Shown: positions 22,087-28,190 of the stretch, one piece after another
Numbering within the stretch: the stretch's first letter is position 1
How the letters are laid out: the number at the start of each line of letters is the position of its first letter
DNA from: Ignavibacteriota bacterium
Lineage (GTDB): Bacteria; Bacteroidota; Ignavibacteria; Palsa-1295
DNA: 28,190 nucleotides
Assembly: GCA_025357895.1 (NCBI GenBank)
Contig: JANYLL010000016.1
Span: forward strand, 1 to 28,190
Direction: 5' to 3'
Made by a program: the position numbers and the translations under genes
The notes under the pieces: model-generated
Told to the model about the DNA's origin: nothing
Database searches by the model: none
Seen by the model: the letters and a program-made list of their open reading frames with translations, nothing else

Positions 22087-23073
22087 ATGAGAAAAAAACT
22101 TGTACCTTTATTTTTTTTCGCTATATTTTTTTTTGCGAAGAATTCTTATGCCCAATGGGAGCAAATCTGGAGTTTCGGAGCAGGTATAGGTGGGGTGGCC
22201 GGAGTTAATGAGTCAATACATCAAGCAATAAATCCACAATTCAATTTTTCGCTGCTCTGGCTCAACGGAATTGCGCGGCATTGGAGCCTCGAAGCAAATT
22301 TCGGATTCGGGAAAATCTCCAGCCCGAATCAAGGCGGGTACTCAGAATATTCAACGTATATTGTTCCTTACGATTTCCAGGTACGTTACTCTCCATTGGA
22401 AAACTCCGAGTGGCAGCCTTATATTTATGCTGGTATCGGAGCACTAAGTTATAACGTTTCTTCACCACCTCCGAATGCATCACCTGATGCAAAATTGAAT
22501 AGTACGACAGCGTATCTGCCAATCGGCCTAGGGCTTTACCATCCGCTTGATAAAAATTTGGCTGTCGAGGCAAGCATCAGTGATAATCCTTCCTTTTCTG
22601 ACGATCTTAATCCTGTTCATGACAACCGCAATGATGCGTTTTGGGGATTTAGGATCGGAATTAGTTATTCTTTCGGTGGGCGAAGTGCAGAAAATCAAGA
22701 AACCGAAGCTGAGTTTGACTTTGGCAGCAGAGGGACATCACAGGTTTTCGGCAGTATTGCATTTGACAGTGCCAAAGCGCGTCTGAGGCAGGAGTCAGAT
22801 CGTCTGCTCATGCCGGTGTTGAATTCATTGACAAATCACCCTGAGATTGAGATCCAAATCCGTGCGTATACCGATAATTCAGGTGACTTTGATTCTGCCA
22901 TGGCACTTACTCAGGATCGGGCTGAATCAATAAAAGTCTGGTTGGTATCGCGCGGGATTTCTGCTTCACGAGTATCAACGCAGGGCTACGGACCACATGA
23001 TCCCATGGTCCCGAATGACTCTCCTGAGAATATGCTTCGGAATCACCGGATCGAGATCGTGAGAATGAAATAG
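22087..23073 (+). CDS. OmpA-family outer membrane protein
   Basis: This 328-residue protein has a signal peptide (MRKKLVPLFFFAIFFFAKNSYAQ), a beta-barrel of about 170 residues with alternating aromatic strands (WSLEANFGFGKIS, WQPYIYAGIGALSYNV, AFWGFRIGISYSF), and a C-terminal OmpA domain. The latter runs from FGSIAFDSAKARLRQES to RNHRIEIVRM and includes EIQIRAYTDNSGD and ALTQDRAESIKVWLVSRGI. The domain normally binds peptidoglycan; the TDxxG and R-A elements are present, whereas the Asn-x2-Leu-Ser segment reads AMALTQ. The protein should anchor the outer membrane to the cell wall. It appears to be a single-gene unit with an upstream TAnnTTTG box. Confidence 0.9.
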   Translation: MRKKLVPLFFFAIFFFAKNSYAQWEQIWSFGAGIGGVAGVNESIHQAINPQFNFSLLWLNGIARHWSLEANFGFGKISSPNQGGYSEYSTYIVPYDFQVRYSPLENSEWQPYIYAGIGALSYNVSSPPPNASPDAKLNSTTAYLPIGLGLYHPLDKNLAVEASISDNPSFSDDLNPVHDNRNDAFWGFRIGISYSFGGRSAENQETEAEFDFGSRGTSQVFGSIAFDSAKARLRQESDRLLMPVLNSLTNHPEIEIQIRAYTDNSGDFDSAMALTQDRAESIKVWLVSRGISASRVSTQGYGPHDPMVPNDSPENMLRNHRIEIVRMK

Positions 23074-23137
23074 GCACTGCCTATTTATCCCCACTTGACA
23101 AAAACTAATCAGCCAGACCAAGCCACTTTAATTAATA

Positions 23138-23160
23138 AATTCAAACATGTCATTTGAATT
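23138..23160. promoter_or_regulatory. 8-bp dyad upstream of mscL
   Basis: AATTCAAA and TTTGAATT are perfect inverse complements around a 7-nt centre. The dyad ends 20 bp before the TATATTTG box, about 35-57 bp ahead of the likely transcription start. It may be a regulator site or a weak ompA terminator without a T-tract. Confidence 0.3.
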
Positions 23161-23180
23161 AGAGATGGATAATTTGTTAG

Positions 23181-23188
23181 TATATTTG
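23181..23188 (+). promoter_or_regulatory. TAnnTTTG box upstream of mscL
   Basis: TATATTTG matches the Bacteroidota -7 box, 41 bp before the mscL ATG. The -33 element is not at the expected spacing. It is the second exact match in front of a gene in this window. Confidence 0.35.
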
Positions 23189-23229
23189 TACTCAAACTTA
23201 CTTAACTTTCACTAATTCGGAGAAATTAT

Positions 23230-23625
23230 ATGTCTATGATAAAAGAATTCAAGGACTTTGTTTCTAAAGGTAATGTGGTTGATCTTGCAGTAGGAGTAAT
23301 TATAGGGGCGGCATTTGGGAAAGTTGTCGCATCATTAGTAGATGATATTATCATGCCTCCTATAGGTATGCTCCTCGGCGGTGTTGATTTTAGTAAACTT
23401 GCTATTGTCCTTAAAGATGATGTTGGTGATAAACCGGCTGTGCTGCTCCGTTACGGATTATTTATCAATACACTTATCACATTTATCATCATCGCATTTT
23501 GTATATTTCTTATTGTTAAGGGCGTCAACAGAATGAAGAAAAAGGAAATCGTTGCCCCTGCTGCTCCGACAAAAGAAGTGATTCTTCTTACGGAAATTCG
23601 AGACGCCTTACGCACAAGGCAATAA
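23230..23625 (+). CDS. mscL: Large-conductance mechanosensitive channel
   Basis: MscL is a homopentameric inner-membrane channel that opens under membrane tension to release solutes after hypo-osmotic shock. The 131-residue sequence has the N-terminal amphipathic helix MIKEFKDFVSKGNVVDLAVGVIIGAAF, the pore-lining TM1 with AVGVIIGAAFGKVVASLVDDIIMPPIG (about residues 20-46), a periplasmic loop, TM2 (FINTLITFIIIAFCIFLIV, about 78-96) and a charged C-terminal bundle helix. GGAG at 23219-23222 lies 7 nt before the ATG and supports this start. It is probably monocistronic. Confidence 0.97.
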   Translation: MSMIKEFKDFVSKGNVVDLAVGVIIGAAFGKVVASLVDDIIMPPIGMLLGGVDFSKLAIVLKDDVGDKPAVLLRYGLFINTLITFIIIAFCIFLIVKGVNRMKKKEIVAPAAPTKEVILLTEIRDALRTRQ

Positions 23626-23693
23626 ACATTTTGTGTTTCGGTACTTTCCCTGCTTTCTTATTACTACTTGTCTCGTTCAATTCACTATATTAT

Positions 23694-23701
23694 AGGGGTG
23701 A
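23694..23701 (+). promoter_or_regulatory. Ribosome binding site that fixes the DUF3078 gene start
   Basis: AGGGGTGA lies 5 nt before ATG 23707. It decides for this start over the upstream ATG at 23668, which would place 13 residues before the signal peptide. Confidence 0.55.
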
Positions 23702-23706
23702 TTTTT

Positions 23707-24567
23707 ATGTTCAAAAAAAATATTTTCTTTCTTATTTTCTCGATTGTTTTTTGTAGTAATTCTTTTGCACAGGATGACAAGGATACACTGAAACATGGGT
23801 GGAAACATACTCTCATATCCACATTGAATCTTTCACAAGTGTCCTATACCGATTGGGCTGCAGGAGGTGATAATGCTCTTGCATATAATCTGATCATAGA
23901 TGGCAGAAGTTATAACGAAGAGGTTCTGACTAACTGGACGACGAATTATAAATTCTCTTTCGGTGAAGCGCGATTAGCGAATATCGGTTTACGTAAAACA
24001 GATGATAAGATCGATATTGAATCTATTCTTGCATATAAGATGAGCGAACATTTTGATCCCTATGCAAGCGTAACGTTCAAAACTCAATTCACCACCGGGT
24101 ATAAATATAATAATGATTCTCTGCGTACAAAAACACCGGTCTCAGGACTTTTTGACCCGGCAATCGTAACGCAGGCAGTTGGTATGAGCTATCAACATGC
24201 CGGATCATTCCGAACACGTCTTGGGCTTGCTCTTCGGGAAACATTCACCAATAAATACAATATTTATTCCGATGACCCCACTACTGCGCAGATCGAGAAG
24301 TCAAAGATAGAAGGAGGTCTTGAATCTGTGACCGAAGTAGAACTGGCGCTCGATAGTAATATCGTATTCAAATCTAAGTTGGAGCTATTTGCTCCGTTCA
24401 GAACGCTTTCGGTAATCACTGTTCGCTCTGATAATTTATTAGCAATGAAAGTGAATAAATATATAGTGGCAAGCCTGGGAGTACAGCTAATAAATGAGAA
24501 AATTGTCACGCCAAGAACGCAGATAAAAGAAGGGTTAGCACTGGGATTGACATATTCGATATTTTGA
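23707..24567 (+). CDS. DUF3078 family probable outer membrane protein
   Basis: This 286-residue protein starts at ATG 23707 after a strong Shine-Dalgarno. It has a signal peptide (MFKKNIFFLIFSIVFCSNSFAQ) and then the DUF3078 pattern: HTLISTLNLSQVSYTDWAAGGDNALAYN, NWTTNYKFSFGEARL, IDIESILAYKMSEHFDPYASVTFKTQF and a C-terminal strand ending in an aromatic residue (LGLTYSIF). The alternating strands and terminal Phe indicate an outer-membrane beta-barrel. The family is common in Bacteroidota and its function is unknown. It converges on msrB, with a 38-bp gap that holds part of a palindromic element. Confidence 0.85.
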   Translation: MFKKNIFFLIFSIVFCSNSFAQDDKDTLKHGWKHTLISTLNLSQVSYTDWAAGGDNALAYNLIIDGRSYNEEVLTNWTTNYKFSFGEARLANIGLRKTDDKIDIESILAYKMSEHFDPYASVTFKTQFTTGYKYNNDSLRTKTPVSGLFDPAIVTQAVGMSYQHAGSFRTRLGLALRETFTNKYNIYSDDPTTAQIEKSKIEGGLESVTEVELALDSNIVFKSKLELFAPFRTLSVITVRSDNLLAMKVNKYIVASLGVQLINEKIVTPRTQIKEGLALGLTYSIF

Positions 24568-24592
24568 TATTTAATAATGAGGATACCCCATT

Positions 24593-24608
24593 AGTGGGCG
24601 GACTCTTA
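24593..24608. repeat. Half copy of the queG palindromic element at the msrB stop
   Basis: AGTGGGCGGACTCTTA differs from 19926-19942 (AGTGGGACGGACTCTTA) only by one missing A. Its last three bases are the complement of the TAA stop codon of msrB. Only one arm is present. Confidence 0.55.
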
Positions 24609-25184
24609 ATTATTATTTTTCTGAAAATTCAATGCCACTGAATTCATACAATACCTGAGTCCCGTCGGCTTCGGTCCGTCATCGAAGACATGCCCTAAAT
24701 GCGCTCCGCATCTGGCACAGAGAACTTCCGTGCGCTCGTAGCCAAGTTCGTGATCGGAATTCGTCGTAACATTCTCTTTTGCGATCGGCTGCCAAAAGCT
24801 GGGCCATCCAGTGCCCGATTCAAATTTTGTCTCGGAAGTGAAAAGATCGTTACCACAGCAAATGCAGGAATAAATTCCTTTTTCGTGATTATTTTCATAT
24901 TTTCCCGTACCGGCACGTTCTGTTCCTGCTTTACGGGTAACCTCGAATGATAACGGCTCAAGCTGCTTCTTCCATTCCTCATCAGTTTTATGAACTTTCT
25001 CAACTAAAATATATCCATTTTTCTCCGCGGAGAAAACCTTGATCTTCTGTGCGGATAGTTCTGTGGTCTCACGAAGATCAGGAGTAGCTCTGGCATCGAC
25101 CGTTTTTTTCTGAGTACAGCCTGTTGTCAAAAATAATGACGTAAGTAGAGTAATAAGTATTGTCATATTTTTTAGAATAATCAT
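24606..25184 (-). CDS. msrB: Peptide-methionine (R)-S-oxide reductase, probable lipoprotein
   Basis: MsrB reduces methionine-R-sulfoxide in oxidised proteins. The zinc Cys pairs are CICC (Cys107, Cys110) and CARC (Cys156, Cys159), and the catalytic Cys179 lies in LRYCMNSVALNF; FESGTGWPSFWQP and GHVFDDGP complete the family. An N-terminal hydrophobic segment ends in LTTGC (Cys23 from this start), a lipobox, so the enzyme probably works in the periplasm attached to a membrane, repairing envelope proteins. ATG 25184 or 25166 gives a normal signal peptide, whereas ATG 25235 would add 17 residues before it. It follows the outer-membrane protein gene in the same direction. The stop codon comes from a partial palindromic repeat. 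Confidence 0.93.
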   Translation of the reverse strand: MIILKNMTILITLLTSLFLTTGCTQKKTVDARATPDLRETTELSAQKIKVFSAEKNGYILVEKVHKTDEEWKKQLEPLSFEVTRKAGTERAGTGKYENNHEKGIYSCICCGNDLFTSETKFESGTGWPSFWQPIAKENVTTNSDHELGYERTEVLCARCGAHLGHVFDDGPKPTGLRYCMNSVALNFQKNNN

Positions 25185-25235
25185 ACAGGTTATTCGTAAT
25201 TTTTGGAATTTTGTAACAACGAATATTTCTATCAT

Positions 25236-26231
25236 TTAGAGTAAGTATTGTATACCAGCCACTATCCTATAGGCCTGCCCCAACTGATTATCGCCTGTTA
25301 CCGGATCCCAGCCTTCGTATTGATAGATCGGGATTTCGACGCTTGCATCAAGGGATAGGTTCATCGAAATAATAAATTTTAATCCCGGAGTAACGAAAAT
25401 GAGCGATTCACCTGAAGCAATTTTCTCTTGCCCGCCTTCTGTTTCTTTCCCATGGATTTCAGCACCTAACCCACACGTGATAGAAAGGTTTGACTCGCTG
25501 ACATCTGCAGGAATGATCCTGTAACGCGCTGTGATCTCGCCCATGAGATAATTGCCGAACTTATGGTACCCGCCCCCATAGGCTAGTGGTGCACCACGTC
25601 CGGTAATAAAACCAGAGGCAGCGCTTGCAGAAATTCCTGTTCTATCAAGCGCCCAAATTCCTGAGCCGCCTATAATAAAATCGGTCGTTCCTGTTCCCGG
25701 ACGTATATGCGGATCAAGAGTAACTCCAATTGAATTTGTGATATTTGTACTTCCAGTCGGAAATTTTACTCCTGCCGAAAATGAATAGCCGATCATTGCT
25801 TCATTAATATAATCCTTATGATTAAATCTCACAATAGCTGTAATATCACCAATACCCTCGCCTTTGACATTTACAGGAGTTGCCATCGGATCATGAGCCT
25901 GGCGGAGGACGTATGGAATAAGAGCGGAGAATGTGAACGGAGATTCTGATGCGCGATAATTTGCAATAAGCTGGCTTGTTAAATACGATTCGTATTGATT
26001 ATTGGGATTTGGTTGCTTTTTTGATCCGTTATATGGCGCTCCGCGATAGAGTGAACGCCATTCAAGGCGTATGCCTGATGCCCCGGTTTCAAATGGGGAA
26101 ATTCCTTGTGAGCACTGGCAATAATCACATTCGGAGATAACGGATCGTCCGGCAAGAGGAGAAGTATAAAGCTGAGCATTTACTGCCGCTGATAAGGAAA
26201 TCAGAAATAGAACTACAATTTTTTTCATCAC
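25236..26231 (-). CDS. Probable outer-membrane beta-barrel with CxxCxC motif
   Basis: This 331-residue protein has a signal peptide (MMKKIVVLFLISLSAAVNAQ) and the repeating pattern of a barrel protein related to the MetA-like phenol-degradation/transporter family: FTFSALIPYVLRQ, GEGIGDITAIVRFNH, IGYSFSAGVKFPTGS, GTGTTDFIIGGSGIW and a final YRIVAGIQYLL. Near the mature N-terminus there is CDYCQCSQGISPF (Cys35, Cys38, Cys40), which could form a metal or heme-adjacent site, or a disulfide. It sits directly before msrB with no gap if the longest msrB frame is used, suggesting cotranscription and perhaps a redox link (weak inference). Substrate unknown. Confidence 0.7.
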   Translation of the reverse strand: MMKKIVVLFLISLSAAVNAQLYTSPLAGRSVISECDYCQCSQGISPFETGASGIRLEWRSLYRGAPYNGSKKQPNPNNQYESYLTSQLIANYRASESPFTFSALIPYVLRQAHDPMATPVNVKGEGIGDITAIVRFNHKDYINEAMIGYSFSAGVKFPTGSTNITNSIGVTLDPHIRPGTGTTDFIIGGSGIWALDRTGISASAASGFITGRGAPLAYGGGYHKFGNYLMGEITARYRIIPADVSESNLSITCGLGAEIHGKETEGGQEKIASGESLIFVTPGLKFIISMNLSLDASVEIPIYQYEGWDPVTGDNQLGQAYRIVAGIQYLL

Positions 26232-26416
26232 TTAATTCAAGACATTTTTTTGCATGGAATTGTTACAAAAATCGGACTTGGATCTAATAATTCAGGTAAT
26301 TTCGATGCAGAAAATTGCAGTTTAAGCTTAATGCTTTGAAATTTAACTTTGTTCAGGGGAACAGTACCGTGCCATTGTCCGTTTTTCCACTTCCAATTTG
26401 GTGGAACGCCTAAATT

Positions 26417-26490
26417 GGGCCTATAGCTCAGTTGGTTAGAGCGTCCGCCTGATAAGCGGGAGGTCAGTGGTTCAACTCCACTTAGGCCCA
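26417..26490 (+). tRNA. tRNA-Ile (GAT)
   Basis: A 74-nt cloverleaf: acceptor GGGCCTA pairs with TAGGCCC, D-arm AGCTCAGTTGGTTAGAGC, anticodon arm CCGCC-TGATAAG-CGG with anticodon GAT, and T-arm GGTTCAACTCC. CCA is not encoded. It decodes AUC/AUU. It is followed by tRNA-Ala without any rRNA nearby. Confidence 0.95.
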
Positions 26491-26500
26491 CTGTTCAATG

Positions 26501-26557
26501 AAAAATGTAAAATTAAAAATGAGGGAATCCTGCCTCGATTTTTAATTTTACATTTTT
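26501..26557. repeat. Perfect 20-bp AT-rich palindrome between the tRNAs
   Basis: The arms 26501-26520 (AAAAATGTAAAATTAAAAAT) and 26538-26557 are perfect complements around a 17-nt loop. The word is the same as in the inverted repeat at 3413-3505. It lies in the 78-bp spacer between tRNA-Ile and tRNA-Ala and could influence tRNA processing or be an inserted element. Confidence 0.7.
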
Positions 26558-26568
26558 ACTTGATTCCC

Positions 26569-26641
26569 GGGCCCTTAGCTCATCTGGTAGAGCGACTGAT
26601 TTGCATTCAGTAGGTAAGGAGTTCGACTCTCCTAGGGTCCA
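26569..26641 (+). tRNA. tRNA-Ala (TGC)
   Basis: A 73-nt cloverleaf: acceptor GGGCCCT with AGGGTCC (one G-T pair), D-arm AGCTCATCTGGTAGAGC, anticodon arm ACTGA-TTTGCAT-TCAGT with anticodon TGC, and T-arm AGGAGTTCGACTCTCCT. CCA is not encoded. A strong terminator follows 13 nt later. Confidence 0.95.
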
Positions 26642-26654
26642 CAAAAATGCAGGA

Positions 26655-26683
26655 AACGCGGCTGGTTCAGCCGCGTTTTTTTT
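26655..26683 (+). terminator. Rho-independent terminator after tRNA-Ala
   Basis: AACGCGGCTG-GTT-CAGCCGCGTT is a perfect 10-bp stem with a 3-nt loop, followed by TTTTTT. It ends the two-tRNA transcript. Confidence 0.85.
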
Positions 26684-26700
26684 ATGCTGTTTCAAGAGGT

Positions 26701-27057
26701 CTAATTCTTTTCTTTGAGATCAGTAACTGCTATTCTGTTCTTTTTCATCGCTCCGGTTACTTCGATCTGAAAATCACTTGATCTTTGAGTAGTTTTCAGA
26801 TAATTAGCAGCGAGTTCATTTCCTTTTGCATCGAAGGGAATAAATTTCTTATCAGTCATTAATCCAAAGCCACTTGCTGCGCATCCCTCTTCTGTGAGAC
26901 AGGTTTTTGTATGCTTCACGGTCTTCTCGTGATTTTTAACCATTCTTTTCGAGCACATTTTATCCATGAGATATCCTGACCAGACTTTTGGCGCAGGTGT
27001 TTTTGCAAAACTTACACTTGCAATTAATACGATGAAGCACAAGCAAAAATATTTCAT
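26701..27057 (-). CDS. Small secreted conserved protein
   Basis: This 118-residue protein has a signal peptide (MKYFCLCFIVLIASVSFA) and a mature domain beginning TPAPKVWSGYLMDKMCSKRM. It has a Cys-rich segment, KHTKTCLTEEGCAASGFGLMTD, and a C-terminal FQIEVTGAMKKNRIAVTDL. Three mature cysteines could form a disulfide or bind metal. I recall proteins of this general appearance in Bacteroidota and Acidobacteria but know no function. Its ATG overlaps the stop of the PAP2 gene by four bases (ATGA), so it is translated from the Lnt-PAP2 transcript; this points to an envelope role. Confidence 0.8.
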   Translation of the reverse strand: MKYFCLCFIVLIASVSFAKTPAPKVWSGYLMDKMCSKRMVKNHEKTVKHTKTCLTEEGCAASGFGLMTDKKFIPFDAKGNELAANYLKTTQRSSDFQIEVTGAMKKNRIAVTDLKEKN

Positions 27058-27617
27058 ATAAAAATTCTTTCTTCTATTTTATTAAAAATAATTACAAAAC
27101 CCCAACCCATTATTGCCCCTATGATCATCCCTCCAAGGACATCAGATGGGTAATGTAAACCAAGAAATAATCGCGTTAGTGCAACCATTGTAGCAGGTAC
27201 AAAAAGCCAGAGCAATTTCCTCTTCTTGGGAAATAGCAAAATAAAAAAAACAATACCGGCAAAATTATTGACAGCATGGGAGGATGGGAAACTATATCCT
27301 AATCGCTGTCCGTCAGGAGTCCGTATCCATGAGTACAAGCCGCTCGGATCGCTTATGAGTGAGCAAGGACGGGGGCGGGCAACAAGCTCTTTTATAACCT
27401 TATTGGTAATAAAATCCGCTATACCCACCAGCAAAAGACAGGCAATTACCATTCGCACACCGCGCCATTTATACTTCCATACCACAAAGCCAAATGCAAG
27501 GACATACAATGGCAGCCAATGCTGAAGATTGGTTAAATAGATCATAACCGAATCTAGCCATGACGCAGAAAGCGTGACGTTAAAAAAATAAAGTATGTCG
27601 AGATCGAGATTTAACAT
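27054..27617 (-). CDS. PAP2-family membrane phosphatase
   Basis: This 187-residue integral membrane enzyme of the phosphatidic-acid phosphatase type 2 family has the three motifs: KELVARPRP (Lys76 to Pro84), YSFPSSHA (about residues 108-115, His114) and TRLFLGLHYPSD (Arg149, His155, Asp159). About five to six transmembrane helices surround them. Members remove phosphate from undecaprenyl pyrophosphate, lipid A or phospholipids at the outer face of the inner membrane; which applies here is not clear. The first helix needs ATG 27617, so the gene overlaps the lnt 3' end by 38 nt and the next gene by four, a tightly coupled envelope operon. Confidence 0.92.
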   Translation of the reverse strand: MLNLDLDILYFFNVTLSASWLDSVMIYLTNLQHWLPLYVLAFGFVVWKYKWRGVRMVIACLLLVGIADFITNKVIKELVARPRPCSLISDPSGLYSWIRTPDGQRLGYSFPSSHAVNNFAGIVFFILLFPKKRKLLWLFVPATMVALTRLFLGLHYPSDVLGGMIIGAIMGWGFVIIFNKIEERIFI

Positions 27618-28190
27618 AAATCAAAAGAATTCTTTTCCTACTCCATAAAACAATAAACAACATTGCCATTCCCCCACTCACCCATTCACATGGAATTGCA
27701 ATAAAATCTCCGAGCTTCGTGTAAAGTGTCTGCTCTCTTAAGAGCGGAATAGTACGTGTGATCGACGCACTTTCGAAGAGGGGCAGCTCTTCAAGTATTC
27801 TGCCTTTATCATCAATTACAGATGAAATTCCGGTATTTGCTGAACGTGCAACCCATCGCCGATTCTCAACTGCCCGTAATATCGCATAACGGCTATGCTG
27901 ATAAGGACCTGAGCTTTTGCCATACCAGCCATCATTAGTGATTATGGTTATTACTTCTGCACCGCGTTTTATATAACCTCTGACATAGCTCGGATAAACA
28001 GATTCATAACAGATCATCGTGCAGATCTTTGCTGTATCAGGAGCAGCCACTAACCTGCCACTAAATGGCATTTTAAAATATTCGTATCCTTCACCATGAT
28101 TCCAACTTCCAAGCCCGACACTCCATTGAAAAATATCACCTAAGAACGGCAGGTCTTCTACAAAGGGAACAACTTCGCCGAACGGCACAG
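27580..28190 (-). CDS. lnt: Apolipoprotein N-acyltransferase, C-terminal part (cut by window end)
   Basis: About 203 residues of the C-terminal nitrilase domain of Lnt, the inner-membrane enzyme that adds the third acyl chain to the lipoprotein N-terminal Cys. The sequence opens at VPFGE, the block holding an essential Glu. It contains TMICYESVYP, in which Cys60 of this fragment is the expected nucleophile (Cys387 in E. coli), and ITNDGWYGKSSGPYQHS. NRRWVARSANTGISSVIDDKGRI and a last transmembrane segment (ISGGMAMLFIVLW-like, written here as WVSGGMAMLFIVLW) complete it. The N-terminal membrane part and catalytic Glu/Lys lie beyond the window. The presence of Lnt fits the several predicted lipoproteins here. 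Confidence 0.93.
   Translation of the reverse strand, partial: VPFGEVVPFVEDLPFLGDIFQWSVGLGSWNHGEGYEYFKMPFSGRLVAAPDTAKICTMICYESVYPSYVRGYIKRGAEVITIITNDGWYGKSSGPYQHSRYAILRAVENRRWVARSANTGISSVIDDKGRILEELPLFESASITRTIPLLREQTLYTKLGDFIAIPCEWVSGGMAMLFIVLWSRKRILLIYVKSRSRHTLFF

Noticed and set aside
26237..26491. Minus-strand reading frame across tRNA-Ile
   Set aside because: It is antisense to a clear tRNA gene, and its GLSGVEPLTSRLSGGRS-like product is the well-known spurious translation of tRNA genes.
26513..26695. Minus-strand reading frame across tRNA-Ala
   Set aside because: Antisense to the tRNA, palindrome and terminator; a typical false ORF (WTLGESNSLPTECK).

Overview
The window looks like chromosomal DNA of a Bacteroidota/Chlorobiota-type bacterium of the FCB group, possibly an Ignavibacteria or Kapabacteria-like lineage (inference). 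The pointers are a type IX secretion (T9SS) C-terminal sorting domain on a secreted beta-propeller protein, a DUF3078 outer-membrane protein, a Bacteroidota-style dicluster ferredoxin, generally weak Shine-Dalgarno sites, and two exact TAnnTTTG promoter-like boxes upstream of ompA and mscL. Base composition looks moderately AT-rich throughout, with no obvious foreign island, phage, IS element, rRNA or CRISPR array.

Layout. 1-545: a small lipoprotein-like gene (+) closed by a long AT-rich hairpin. 545-4737, minus strand: a YciI-like protein, a DUF58 protein, fumarase C, a structured intergenic RNA with a very clear terminator, and an M24 aminopeptidase. 4736-8971, plus strand: two tandem paralogous family-5 solute-binding proteins and a DinB-like protein. 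The first solute-binding gene starts head-to-head with yciI on the same CATG. 9016-15704, minus strand: a surface-polysaccharide-type operon running glycosyltransferase, polyprenyl-phosphate sugar-1-phosphate transferase (frameshifted), HAD heptose/histidinol-type phosphatase, large secreted TPR protein. 16019-21091, minus strand: MBL hydrolase, QueG, thioredoxin reductase and the T9SS Asp-box propeller. 21166-24567, plus strand: DUF309 protein, ferredoxin, OmpA protein, MscL and DUF3078 protein. 24606-26231, minus strand: an outer-membrane barrel and lipoprotein MsrB. 26417-26683: tRNA-Ile(GAT) and tRNA-Ala(TGC) with a terminator. 26701-28190, minus strand: Lnt (cut by the window edge), a PAP2 phosphatase and a small secreted protein, all overlapping.

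Most genes are housekeeping or envelope functions. I do not see a clear new multi-gene system. The most notable points are: (i) a 59-bp perfect-armed palindromic element inside the queG reading frame, with a half copy supplying the msrB stop codon; (ii) a putative structured RNA at about 1780-1950 on the minus strand, whose hairpins contain G-U pairs valid only on that strand; (iii) the CATG start-to-start overlap; (iv) the split sugar-phosphate transferase; (v) several families of intergenic palindromes, one word of which recurs between the two tRNAs and beside fumC.
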